Origin: Hohaiivirga sp031546825 | GTDB lineage: Bacteria > Pseudomonadota > Alphaproteobacteria > Rhizobiales > Beijerinckiaceae | Direction: 5' to 3' | DNA length: 64,000 bases | Assembly: GCA_031546825.1 (NCBI GenBank) | Contig: JAVBJU010000001.1 | Location: 65,116-129,115 of the forward strand | In this document: piece after piece, positions 36,500 through 45,047 of the stretch | Position numbering within the stretch: position 1 is the stretch's first letter | Layout of the letters: each line of letters begins with the position of its first letter | Translations under genes and position numbers: made by a program | The notes under the pieces: model-generated | Seen by the model: the letters and a program-made list of their open reading frames with translations, nothing else | What the model was told of the DNA's origin: nothing | Databases searched by the model: none

Positions 36500-36845
36500 G
36501 CTTGACCCGGATGGCGCATGATTAAAAACGCGCATGGGGAAAATGCCTCTAGCATGATGCAGGTTATTGGGCAACGTGACCTTCATATATGGGAGAGGCT
36601 ATTTAAGCCGGGCCGCAGGTGCAGTTTTTTGGAAAACTTCTGGCGAAGAGGCCTGACATGCGTCACAATGTTGAGTGGAGGGTGTTTGATAAGTCCTCAG
36701 GGTCGGTCCGGTGGCCCTTTTTCGCCTCGGACGGCGGTGCGCTTTTGGCGGGACGAAAAAATCCCCAAATGGCCCTCAGCTGAGGACTTATCAAACACCC
36801 TCCAAGAATAACCCTCTTTCCGCACTTTTATTTCAAGAGAGTGAA
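36500..36845. other. Gene-free stretch between tRNA-Arg and ilvD
   Basis: 346 bp with the inverted-repeat element described separately in its second half. The left part should hold the tRNA promoter (minus strand) and an ilvD promoter; no clear boxes. No riboswitch or leader peptide recognised. Confidence 0.5.
36676..36804. mobile_element. MITE-like element with 25-bp perfect terminal inverted repeats
   Basis: 129 bp. Ends TGGAGGGTGTTTGATAAGTC... and the exact 25-bp reverse complement ending CACCCTCCA. The interior is GC-rich, without a gene. Perfect long ends and small size fit a non-autonomous insertion-sequence derivative, possibly of the IS5/IS427 type; a 25-bp stem would also make a large hairpin in any ilvD transcript starting upstream. 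Confidence 0.7.
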
Positions 36846-38687
36846 ATGCCGCAATACCGTTCACGCACATCCACCCATGGTCGCAATATGGCGGGAGCCC
36901 GCGGGCTCTGGCGCGCCACCGGCATGAAGGACGGGGATTTCGGCAAGCCGATTATTGCGATTGCCAACTCGTTCACCCAGTTTGTGCCCGGCCATGTGCA
37001 CCTCAAGGATATGGGCCAGTTGGTGGCACGCGAGATCGAGAAGGCGGGCGGGGTCGCCAAGGAATTCAACACCATCGCCGTCGATGATGGCATCGCCATG
37101 GGCCATGACGGCATGCTTTATTCCTTGCCGTCGCGCGAAATCATTGCCGATTCCGTTGAGTATATGGTCAACGCCCATTGCGCCGATGCGCTCATCTGCA
37201 TTTCCAATTGCGACAAGATCACCCCCGGCATGTTGATGGCATCCCTGCGTCTCAACATCCCCACCGTGTTCGTCTCGGGTGGGCCGATGGAGGCGGGCAA
37301 GGTCAAGTGGCGTGGCACAACCAAGGCGGTTGACCTCATTGACGCTATGATTGTCGCCGCCGATGACAACGTGACCGATGCCGAGGTCGAGGAAATGGAG
37401 CAGAATGCCTGCCCCACCTGCGGCTCGTGCTCGGGCATGTTCACCGCCAATTCCATGAACTGCCTGATGGAGGCCATCGGCCTCGCCCTGCCGGGCAATG
37501 GCACTGTGGTGGCAACCCACTCCGACCGCAAGCGCCTGTTTGTTGAAGCCGGACACCTCATTGTCGATCTCGCCCGCCGCTATTACGAGCAGGATGACGC
37601 CTCGGTGCTGCCGCGTGCCATCGCCAGCTTTGCGGCGTTTGAGAACGCCATGGCGCTCGATATCGCCATGGGCGGTTCGACCAACACCGTCCTGCACCTT
37701 CTGGCCGCCGCCCATGAGGGCGAAATCAACTTCACCATGGAAGACATTGACCGGTTGTCACGCAAGGTGCCATGCCTGTGCAAAGTGGCGCCGGCTGTTG
37801 CCAATGTGCATGTGGAAGACGTGCACCGTGCGGGCGGTATCATGGGCATTCTGGGAGAGCTTGACCGTGCCGGGTTGCTCGACACCACCACCCCCTGCGT
37901 TCACGAAAAATCACTGAAAGACGCGCTCAACCGCTGGGATATCAAGGCATCCGATAGCGAGAGCGTCAACACCTTCTACCGTGCCGCGCCGGGCGGCATC
38001 CGCACCACCGTCGCCTTCAGCCAGGAGCGGCGCTACCCGGAAATCGACAACGACCGCGACCGCGGCGTGATCCGTAACAAGGCCAATGCTTTCTCGCAGG
38101 ATGGCGGGCTCGCCGTGCTCTATGGCAACCTTGCCGAAGAGGGCAGCATCGTCAAAACAGCGGGCGTCGATGACAGCAATCTCACATTCTCCGGCCCGGC
38201 CCGGGTGTTCGAAAGCCAGGACGCTGCGGTCAAGGCCATTCTTGCCAACGAGATCAAGACGGGGGATGTGGTTGTCATCATCTATGAAGGGCCACGCGGC
38301 GGTCCCGGCATGCAGGAAATGCTGTATCCGACCAGCTATCTGAAGTCGAAGGGCCTCGGCAAAGCCTGCGCCCTCCTCACCGATGGCCGCTTCTCGGGCG
38401 GCACCTCCGGGCTTTCCATTGGCCATGCCTCGCCGGAAGCAGCCGAAGGCGGCACCATTGGTCTGGTGCAGGAAGGCGATCTCATCGAGATCGATATTCC
38501 CAAGCGCATCATCAACCTCGCCGTCTCGAACGAAGAACTGGCAACCCGCCGCAAAGCGATGGAAGCGCGTGGCGCGAAGGCGTGGAAGCCCGTTGCCCGC
38601 GACCGCAAGGTCTCAGTGGCGCTCAGGGCCTACGCCGCCATGGCGACAAGCGCCGCGCGCGGTGCAGTGCGCGTGGTGCCGGAATAG
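36846..38687 (+). CDS. ilvD: Dihydroxy-acid dehydratase
   Basis: 613 residues. It dehydrates 2,3-dihydroxy-3-methyl acids in valine, leucine and isoleucine synthesis and uses an Fe-S cluster and Mg. Signatures: SNCDKITPGM with a cluster Cys, CPTCGSCSGMFTANSMNC, ALPGNGTV, and near the end TDGRFSGGTSGLSIGH. ATG 36846 has AAGAGAG before it; the longer open frame runs back into the inverted-repeat element and is not real. It is probably cotranscribed with the next gene, 3 bp away. Confidence 0.97.
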   Translation: MPQYRSRTSTHGRNMAGARGLWRATGMKDGDFGKPIIAIANSFTQFVPGHVHLKDMGQLVAREIEKAGGVAKEFNTIAVDDGIAMGHDGMLYSLPSREIIADSVEYMVNAHCADALICISNCDKITPGMLMASLRLNIPTVFVSGGPMEAGKVKWRGTTKAVDLIDAMIVAADDNVTDAEVEEMEQNACPTCGSCSGMFTANSMNCLMEAIGLALPGNGTVVATHSDRKRLFVEAGHLIVDLARRYYEQDDASVLPRAIASFAAFENAMALDIAMGGSTNTVLHLLAAAHEGEINFTMEDIDRLSRKVPCLCKVAPAVANVHVEDVHRAGGIMGILGELDRAGLLDTTTPCVHEKSLKDALNRWDIKASDSESVNTFYRAAPGGIRTTVAFSQERRYPEIDNDRDRGVIRNKANAFSQDGGLAVLYGNLAEEGSIVKTAGVDDSNLTFSGPARVFESQDAAVKAILANEIKTGDVVVIIYEGPRGGPGMQEMLYPTSYLKSKGLGKACALLTDGRFSGGTSGLSIGHASPEAAEGGTIGLVQEGDLIEIDIPKRIINLAVSNEELATRRKAMEARGAKAWKPVARDRKVSVALRAYAAMATSAARGAVRVVPE

Positions 38688-38690
38688 CCC

Positions 38691-39464
38691 ATGACACAAC
38701 AGCCGCTTCGCCTCTTGCGCGGTCTGGCGTTGCTGTTATGCCTCATTGCCCTGCCCCTTGCTGCCAAAGCCGAGGGGCAGGACGCCTGCTTTTCGACGCT
38801 CGTGACCGGGGCCATTGCCGATGTGACGGTGCAAGGCGACATCGTGCTCGCCAGCGGCCAGCGCCTGAGCCTTGCCGATATCGCTCTGCCAGACGCCGAA
38901 CCATGGCGGCAACAGGCGCTCACTTTTCTCAAAAACCTCAAAGGCCAGCCAACCACGGTTGATCTCGGCGGCAAAGCCGACCGCTGGAACCGCGTGCGGG
39001 CAGCGCTTGCCATGCCAGATGGCGACCTTGCCGAACTGCTGCTGACCCGAGGCCTCGCCATTGTCGATGGCGGCGAAGCGCGTGCGCTCTGTAATGGGGA
39101 GCTTCTGGCTACCGAACGGCAAGCCCGCGCCCGGCGCGACGGCCTATGGGCAGATGCCGCCAGCCACCCTCTCTCTACCCGTGATACCGAAAAGCTTTTG
39201 GAACGCCAGGGCCGGTTCACGCTGGTGAGTGGGCGTATCCTGAGCGTTGGTGTGCGTGAGAAATGGACTTACCTCAATTTCGGTCGCGACTGGCAAAAGG
39301 ACTTTTCGGCGTCAATTTCGGCGACCGTGTGGGCGAGGGCAGTAGCGAAAGGCCTCAGCGCCGAAACACTGCGCGGCAAAACCGTGCTCATCCGCGGTAT
39401 TGTCCGGCAATGGCGCGGACCGAGCATGGAGATTACAGCCCCGGATCTCCTCGAAGTTTTTTGA
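38691..39464 (+). CDS. Exported thermonuclease (SNase)-like protein
   Basis: 257 residues with a signal peptide (LLRGLALLLCLIALPLAAKA). The mature part resembles the staphylococcal-nuclease OB fold (DIVLASGQRLSLADIALPD, RVRAALAMPDGDLAELLLTRGLA, ATERQARARRDGLW) followed by a second OB-like region (RFTLVSGRILSVGVREKWTY). The classical catalytic residues are not clearly conserved, so it may bind rather than cut nucleic acid. It follows ilvD by 3 bp. Confidence 0.8.
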   Translation: MTQQPLRLLRGLALLLCLIALPLAAKAEGQDACFSTLVTGAIADVTVQGDIVLASGQRLSLADIALPDAEPWRQQALTFLKNLKGQPTTVDLGGKADRWNRVRAALAMPDGDLAELLLTRGLAIVDGGEARALCNGELLATERQARARRDGLWADAASHPLSTRDTEKLLERQGRFTLVSGRILSVGVREKWTYLNFGRDWQKDFSASISATVWARAVAKGLSAETLRGKTVLIRGIVRQWRGPSMEITAPDLLEVF

Positions 39465-39607
39465 GGACAAAAATCACACGCGGATAACCTTTTTGCTTAG
39501 ACTGATTTTGATGTTTGAACGCGCCGGATCGCTATATAAGCAATACGCAAAATCCGAGGGGCTGCTTGTCACCCTTAGTGATCATTGGGGATAAGTTCCT
39601 TCACAGA

Positions 39608-41068
39608 ATGGGTTGCGAGTTGCTGGTGAGAATATCTGGGGTTCGGAAAGCGGGATTGAAGCAGGGCATGATGATGCTCATGCTGTGTCTGGTGGCGGCA
39701 TGCTCCAGCTCGGACAAGCTCGCCCTGCCCGCCGATACGCCACGGACCTTCGGCCTTGAGAGCGAGAGCGCCCGCGATCATTCCCGGCTGGTTTCCGCCT
39801 TCGGCGGCGAATACCAGCACGCCCGCGCGGTGCGGATGCTGGAGGATATCGTGGCACGTCTCGTGCGCGCTTCAACCCAGCCCGACCGCTCTTTCCAGAT
39901 CACACTGCTCAACTCGCCCATCCCCAACGCCTTTGCCCTGCCCTCCAATCGGCTTTACGTGACGCGGGGCCTGTTGAGCATTGCCAATGACAGCTCCGAA
40001 ATTGCGGCGGTGTTGTCGCACGAAATGGCGCATGTCACCCTGAACCATGCCGAGGCGCGCAGCGAATTGCAGGCCCGCTCATCGCTGGTCAACAGAATCA
40101 ACGCCGAAGTGCTGCACGACCCGGTGGCTGGACGCATGGTGCGGCAGCGCTCCAAGGTTACCTTCGCCAGCTTCTCCCGCGCCCAGGAGATTGAGGCCGA
40201 CGAGGTTGGCATCCAGACCCTCGCCGCCGCAGGCTTCGACCCTTACGGTGCAGCGCGTTTCCTCACGAACCTGAGCCGCGCGGCCAGTTCCGGCGGCAAG
40301 TCCAAATCATCACCCACCATGATGGCGACGCATCCGAGCACGGCGGACCGCATCCGCCGCGCACTCGATGTGGCCCAGAAGCTCGGCGTGGCGGAGGCCT
40401 CCCATGAGGCGGACCGCAATACCTATCTTTCCACCATTAACGGTATTGCCTTCGGCGACGACCCCACCGACGGCGTGGTGCGTGGACGCCGCTTCATCCA
40501 TGTGCGCTTCGGAGTAGCATTTGAAGCTCCGGAAGGTTTTGCGCTGGAAAACACCTCACGTGCCGTACTCGGCACGCCGAACACCGGCTCCTACAAGCTG
40601 CTGTTTGATGCGGTGGAGAGCCGCGAGGGGCAATCGCTTGAGGACGTGCTGCGCAATACCTGGAATGAGGCCATCGAGACCGAATCGGTCACGAGCATTA
40701 CGGTCAATGACCTGCCCGCCGCCATGGCATCCTCGCGCAGCGCGGAGTGGAATTTCCGCCTGGCTGCAGTACAGATTGGCCCCACCGTCTTCCGCCTGAT
40801 CATGGCGGCACCCAGCAATTCCGCCGATCTCGACCGCCTTTTCCGCCAAACCCTGAACACCGTGCGCCGGGTGGATGCCGAAGAAGCACGCAGCACAATG
40901 CCGCTGCATATCAGCGTGGTGACAGCCTCTTCCGGCGAAACCGCCGATACGCTTGCCGCCCGCATGGTGGTGCCAGACCGCCCGGTGGAGCGCTTCATCG
41001 CCCTCAACGGTCTTGGCAATGCCAATGCACTCCGCCCTGGAGAGAAATATAAGCTGATTTCCGAATGA
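39608..41068 (+). CDS. M48 family metalloprotease, outer-membrane lipoprotein (BepA-like)
   Basis: 486 residues. A lipoprotein signal ends LVAAC. The protease domain has HEMAHVTLNH (HExxH) and EIEADEVGIQTLAAAGFDP with the third zinc ligand. A long C-terminal part follows, ending in a LysM-like motif (FIALNGLGNANALRPGEKYK). It would act in the periplasm on envelope proteins. Starts are ambiguous: ATG 39608 gives a normal signal n-region; ATGs at 39668-39674 are nearer a GGG. Confidence 0.87.
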   Translation: MGCELLVRISGVRKAGLKQGMMMLMLCLVAACSSSDKLALPADTPRTFGLESESARDHSRLVSAFGGEYQHARAVRMLEDIVARLVRASTQPDRSFQITLLNSPIPNAFALPSNRLYVTRGLLSIANDSSEIAAVLSHEMAHVTLNHAEARSELQARSSLVNRINAEVLHDPVAGRMVRQRSKVTFASFSRAQEIEADEVGIQTLAAAGFDPYGAARFLTNLSRAASSGGKSKSSPTMMATHPSTADRIRRALDVAQKLGVAEASHEADRNTYLSTINGIAFGDDPTDGVVRGRRFIHVRFGVAFEAPEGFALENTSRAVLGTPNTGSYKLLFDAVESREGQSLEDVLRNTWNEAIETESVTSITVNDLPAAMASSRSAEWNFRLAAVQIGPTVFRLIMAAPSNSADLDRLFRQTLNTVRRVDAEEARSTMPLHISVVTASSGETADTLAARMVVPDRPVERFIALNGLGNANALRPGEKYKLISE

Positions 41069-41084
41069 GAATTCAGGCCAAGCA

Positions 41085-41118
41085 AACGCCCCGGGAAACT
41101 GGTTCGCGGGGCGTTTTT
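41085..41118 (+). terminator. Terminator after the M48 protease gene
   Basis: AACGCCCC pairs with GGGGCGTT around a 15-base loop, followed by TTT. It lies between convergent genes and may serve only the plus strand. Confidence 0.8.
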
Positions 41119-41167
41119 CACATTAGATATATATGGGGCTATACGAATCTCTATAATTAAGCCCGGA

Positions 41168-42040
41168 TCACACGAACGCGCCTGCCGCCTTCGGATGGCG
41201 CTCCACCAGCACCCGGCGCAGCTTTTCCAGCGCCCGATTCTCGATCTGACGCACGCGCTCTTTTGAAATGCCGAGATTGTCGCCCAGCAGTTCGAGCGTC
41301 ACCTGGTCTTCCTGCAAGCGCCGCGCCTGCAAAATGCGCAGTTCACGTTCATTGAGCACATCAAGCGCCTGCCCGAGCCAGCTCACACGGCGCTCGCTGT
41401 CGATGACATCAGAGGCATTTTCGTCAGGCAACGGGCTGTTATCGATCAGAAATTCGATTCGCTCGGAACTTCCGCCCGAATCGCTGTCGATCATCGGCGC
41501 ATTTAATGACGTGTCGGGAGCGGACAGGCGCGCATCCATGGTGGCCACATCTTGGTAAGAGACCCCGATGGCCCGCGCGATGGTACGATGCGCCTCTTCG
41601 CCGATCAGCTCCTCATGCCCTTGCATCAACCGCGCCCTGAGACGTCGCAGATTGAAAAATAAGGTTTTCTGGGCAGAACTGGTGCCGCCACGGACGATGG
41701 ACCAGTTGCGCAGAATGTAATCCTGGATCGACGCCCTGATCCACCAAGTGGCATAGGTAGAGAAACGCACCTCGCGGTCTGGTTCGAATCGGGCCGCAGC
41801 TTCAAGCAAGCCCACATGGCCTTCCTGCACCATATCGGCCATCGACAAGCCATAGTGGCGGAACTTCGATGCAATCGAGATGACCAGCCGCATATGCGCA
41901 TAGGTCAACCTGTGCAGCGCCACTTCATCGTGATTGGTTCTCCAGTCTACAGCCAACTGGCGCTCTTCTTCGCGCTCCAGGAAAGGAGCGTCCATGGCTG
42001 CTCTGACAAACTGGCGTCTGACCCCTAATGCCTCGCCCAT
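41168..42040 (-). CDS. rpoH: RNA polymerase sigma-32 family factor, RpoH2-like
   Basis: 290 residues. Region 2: HMRLVISIASKFRHYGLSM, DMVQEGHVGLLEAAARFEP and RFSTYATWWIRASIQDYIL. The RpoH box lies near FFNLRRLRARL, and region 4 is LLGDNLGISKERVRQIENRA. Heat-shock/stress sigma factor; length and N-terminus (MGEALGVRRQFVRAAMD) match the alphaproteobacterial RpoH2 group. ATG 42040 has GGAGG six bases upstream. The open frame continues upstream to 42238, but without sigma-like sequence. Confidence 0.9.
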   Translation of the reverse strand: MGEALGVRRQFVRAAMDAPFLEREEERQLAVDWRTNHDEVALHRLTYAHMRLVISIASKFRHYGLSMADMVQEGHVGLLEAAARFEPDREVRFSTYATWWIRASIQDYILRNWSIVRGGTSSAQKTLFFNLRRLRARLMQGHEELIGEEAHRTIARAIGVSYQDVATMDARLSAPDTSLNAPMIDSDSGGSSERIEFLIDNSPLPDENASDVIDSERRVSWLGQALDVLNERELRILQARRLQEDQVTLELLGDNLGISKERVRQIENRALEKLRRVLVERHPKAAGAFV

Positions 42041-42473
42041 ACCAACCTCCACACGCAACGGTGTTTGCTTCAGGGAAACGGCTTGAGAGCAAGAAAGTTC
42101 AACAGAACAAAAGTCGAAAGAAGAAGATTTTCCACTGTGTGTCGTTTCGCACGTGGAAGCGGGACTTGTATGAAAAGCCGCTGCCAAAGCATTTTCCAAC
42201 ACCAGTTCCGAGGGCGACCGCACGGGTATGGTAAGCAATGTGTTAACGGCGGAACCCTTGGCCCTGCCTCTATATAATTCAATACAACCGCCTGAAATAT
42301 AACCTTTTTGGAGAGAGCTGCAGCTTGCGCCACGGCCAGCACCCGCCGCGCCGAAACAGCTTTTCGAAGTGGTACTGCACGAGGCTCTTCATTGTGACAT
42401 TTTTGCACTACCAAAAGCCGATAAGCTCGGCTATCAACCTCGGGACAGTAAATTTCCCTCAAGGAGAAAATAT
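42041..42473. other. Divergent region rpoH / first Omp gene
   Basis: 433 bp. Short frames here are extensions of the neighbours. It contains the element repeated before both omp genes (42394-42410). Confidence 0.5.
42394..42410 (+). promoter_or_regulatory. Conserved upstream element of omp gene 1
   Basis: GTGACATTTTTGCACTA, identical at 43345-43361 and placed 63-64 bp before the ATG in both genes. It probably belongs to the promoter or an operator; TTGCAC within it could be a -35 box. Confidence 0.55.
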
Positions 42474-43247
42474 ATGAAACGCGTTATCCTCTCTCTTCTC
42501 GCTGCTACCGCCATGACCGCTGCCGCTTCGGCTGCTGATCTGCCGCGTCGCGCTCAGCCGGCTTACATCGCTCCGGTGTTCACCTGGACCGGTTTCTACG
42601 CTGGTTTGAACGCTGGTTACGCCTTCAACGGCGACAGCGACCTCAAGAACGTCAACTACAACTACGGCCCGTTTGTTGGTAACTACGGCAACAACTTCTT
42701 CAACAACCGCAAGACCACGGACGAAGGTTCGTTCACCGGCGGTGGTACCGTTGGTTACAACTACCAGATGGGCAGCTTTGTTCTCGGCCTCGAAGCCGAC
42801 ATCAACTACGCCAACGTCGAGAAGAAGTACTACGCCAGCTACGTCACCGCTTCTGGCTATACCTTTGACGAACTCAACGCCAAGAGCCGCACTGAGTGGT
42901 TCGGTACCGTTCGTCCGCGTCTCGGCTTCACCCCGGTTGACCGTCTGATGGTCTTCGTGACCGGTGGTCTCGCTTACGGCCAGGTCAAGACCTCTGGCGA
43001 GTATGTTGACCACTTCAACGGTTACTCCTTCGGTGGCAACAAGAGCGACACCCGCGTTGGTTGGACTGTCGGCGCTGGCGCAGAATACGCCATCACCAAC
43101 AACATCATCATCAAGGGCGAATACGCTTACGTCGACCTCGGCGAGAAGAACCGTCTCGTCCCCGGCTTCTACAACACGGAATCCTTCACCTGGAAGGATG
43201 CCACCAACTTCCACGTCGTCCGCGCTGGTGTGAACTACAAGTTCTAG
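42474..43247 (+). CDS. Omp25/Omp31-type outer membrane beta-barrel protein, copy 1
   Basis: 257 residues. A signal peptide (MKRVILSLLAATAMTAAASA) is followed by an eight-stranded barrel pattern: FTWTGFYAGLNAGYAF, YNYQMGSFVLGLEADINYA, WFGTVRPRLGFTP, VFVTGGLAYGQVK, GWTVGAGAEYAI and a C-terminal VRAGVNYKF ending in Phe. A major surface protein of Brucella-like bacteria. AAGGAG before the ATG. It has its own terminator and a close copy follows. Confidence 0.92.
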   Translation: MKRVILSLLAATAMTAAASAADLPRRAQPAYIAPVFTWTGFYAGLNAGYAFNGDSDLKNVNYNYGPFVGNYGNNFFNNRKTTDEGSFTGGGTVGYNYQMGSFVLGLEADINYANVEKKYYASYVTASGYTFDELNAKSRTEWFGTVRPRLGFTPVDRLMVFVTGGLAYGQVKTSGEYVDHFNGYSFGGNKSDTRVGWTVGAGAEYAITNNIIIKGEYAYVDLGEKNRLVPGFYNTESFTWKDATNFHVVRAGVNYKF

Positions 43248-43276
43248 TCCACAGCGGAACCGTGAGGTTTCAGAGA

Positions 43277-43308
43277 GCTCGGCTGGGAAACCAGCCGGGC
43301 TTTTTTTT
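43277..43308 (+). terminator. Terminator of omp copy 1
   Basis: GCTCGGCTGG / CCAGCCGGGC stem with GAAA loop and eight T. The same stem recurs after copy 2. Confidence 0.93.
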
Positions 43309-43344
43309 GTTCAATTTGTGCCTGACCGCAACGAAGTACCAAGC

Positions 43345-43361
43345 GTGACATTTTTGCACTA
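43345..43361 (+). promoter_or_regulatory. Conserved upstream element of omp gene 2
   Basis: Same 17 bp (GTGACATTTTTGCACTA) as at 42394-42410, 63 bp before the ATG, while surrounding bases differ. Confidence 0.55.
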
Positions 43362-43423
43362 TCAAACGCCGGGAAGCTTCGCTATTAGTTCAGAGACAAG
43401 AATTTCCCATTAGGAGAAAACAA

Positions 43424-44137
43424 ATGAAACGCATTGTCCTCTCTCTTTTCGCTGCTACCGCCATGACCGCTGCCGCTTCGGCTGCTGATCTGCCGCGTCG
43501 CGCTCAGCCGGCTTACATCGCTCCGGTGTTCACCTGGACCGGTTTCTACGCTGGTTTGAACGCTGGTTACGGCTTCTTCAACGACGAGAACCTCGACGGC
43601 GTCTACTCGAACAACAAGAGCGAAGGCGGCTTCGTTGGTGGTGGTCAGTTTGGCTACAACTACCAGATGGGCTCGATCGTTCTCGGCCTCGAAGCCGACA
43701 TTCAGTACGCAAGCCTGTCGCGTAAGGCTTTCGACAGCGCCTACACCCGTTATGGCTACGTCGATGGCGAATTCAAGAACGAAGTCAGCTGGTACGGCAC
43801 CGTTCGTCCGCGTATCGGTTTCGTCCCGATGGACCGTCTGATGATCTTCGTGACCGGTGGTCTTGCTTACGGCCAGGTTGAGAACTCTGTCAGCGTTGTC
43901 GCCCGCAACGGCAGCTACAATGCTCAAGAGTCCAAGGACGATACCCGCATTGGTTGGACCGTCGGCGCCGGTGCTGAATACGCCGTTACCAACAACATCA
44001 CGGTTCGTGGCGAATACGCTTACGTCGACCTCGGCAGCAAGGACCAGGCTTTCTTCGCTGGCCGTGAGATCCCTGCCTACCTGTCGACCAACAACAACTT
44101 CCACGTTGTTCGCGCTGCTGTGAACTACAAGTTCTAG
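43424..44137 (+). CDS. Omp25/Omp31-type outer membrane beta-barrel protein, copy 2
   Basis: 237 residues, paralogue of copy 1. The first 50 residues are nearly identical and the DNA over them almost unchanged, then loops diverge (20 residues shorter), while strand segments YNYQMGSIVLGLEADIQYA, WYGTVRPRIGFVP, IFVTGGLAYGQVE and VVRAAVNYKF remain alike. This points to tandem duplication with conversion of the 5' end and terminator. TTAGGAGAAAACAA precedes the ATG. Confidence 0.92.
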   Translation: MKRIVLSLFAATAMTAAASAADLPRRAQPAYIAPVFTWTGFYAGLNAGYGFFNDENLDGVYSNNKSEGGFVGGGQFGYNYQMGSIVLGLEADIQYASLSRKAFDSAYTRYGYVDGEFKNEVSWYGTVRPRIGFVPMDRLMIFVTGGLAYGQVENSVSVVARNGSYNAQESKDDTRIGWTVGAGAEYAVTNNITVRGEYAYVDLGSKDQAFFAGREIPAYLSTNNNFHVVRAAVNYKF

Positions 44138-44166
44138 TCCACAGAGAAGCCGCAAGGTTTCAGAGA

Positions 44167-44199
44167 GCTCGGCTGGGAAACCAGCCGGGCTCTTTTTTT
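44167..44199 (+). terminator. Terminator of omp copy 2
   Basis: Same GCTCGGCTGG-GAAA-CCAGCCGGGC hairpin as after copy 1, followed by TCTTTTTTT. Confidence 0.93.
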
Positions 44200-44300
44200 A
44201 TGCGTATTGCACACCGCTCAGCGCCTATGCTTCATCCGTCCAATGGCTTTTCCCGCTTAGCCCCGCTAGGCTTGCGGTTCCTGACATATTCGGGGACGCC

Positions 44301-45047
44301 ATGCGGATTGCCTTCATCTCCGACATCCACGCCAACCGCGAGGCTTTCGAGGCAACGCTCGCAGCAGTGCAGCGCGCCCACGCCGATCGTCTGGTACTGC
44401 TCGGCGATATCGTCGGCTATGGTGCCGATCCGCAATGGTGTGTTGAAAAGACAATGGCCCTGATGGACGAGGGTGCTGTGGTTCTGCGCGGCAATCATGA
44501 TCAGGCAGTTCTCGAAAAGCTCATTCCGGTCTCCATGAACGCGGCGGCCCGCGCTGCCATCGAATGGACGCGCAACGAAATCAGCCCGCAGGCCCATGCC
44601 TTTTTGGCGAGCCTCCCCCATCTCGTCACGGAAGATGACCGGCTTTATGTCCATGCCAGTGCCCATCGGCCGGAGGAGTGGAACTACATTCTCAGCACAT
44701 CCAGCGCCGCAACCCATTTTCTAGCCTCCGAGGCGCGGCTCAGCTTCTGCGGGCATGTCCATGTCCCGATGCTCTATGGCATCTCCCCTCTTGGTAAGGT
44801 TATCCATTTTCCGGGCGTTGGTGCTGAACCGGTCCCGCTCCTCAGTCAGTACCGCTGGCTTGCGGTGTGCGGCGCTGTCGGGCAGCCGCGTGACGGCATC
44901 GCCAGTGCGGCTTTCACGATCTATGACACCGACCGCAACGAAATCGATTTCCGGCGCGCCCCCTACGATGTTGACACCGCCGCGCAGAAAATCCGCCGCG
45001 CCGGTCTGCCGGAGTTTTTGGCCACCCGCCTCCTTGAAGGACGATGA
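44301..45047 (+). CDS. Metallophosphoesterase (YfcE/ApaH-like)
   Basis: 248 residues. Metal-site motifs: FISDIHANREA, LLGDIVGYGADP, VLRGNHDQAV, YVHASAH and FCGHVHVPM. It resembles bacterial phosphodiesterases/protein phosphatases of the DR1281/YfcE kind; substrate unknown. Its stop overlaps the start of a protein-kinase gene by 4 bp, so the two products are made together and may act as opposing enzymes. Confidence 0.88.
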   Translation: MRIAFISDIHANREAFEATLAAVQRAHADRLVLLGDIVGYGADPQWCVEKTMALMDEGAVVLRGNHDQAVLEKLIPVSMNAAARAAIEWTRNEISPQAHAFLASLPHLVTEDDRLYVHASAHRPEEWNYILSTSSAATHFLASEARLSFCGHVHVPMLYGISPLGKVIHFPGVGAEPVPLLSQYRWLAVCGAVGQPRDGIASAAFTIYDTDRNEIDFRRAPYDVDTAAQKIRRAGLPEFLATRLLEGR

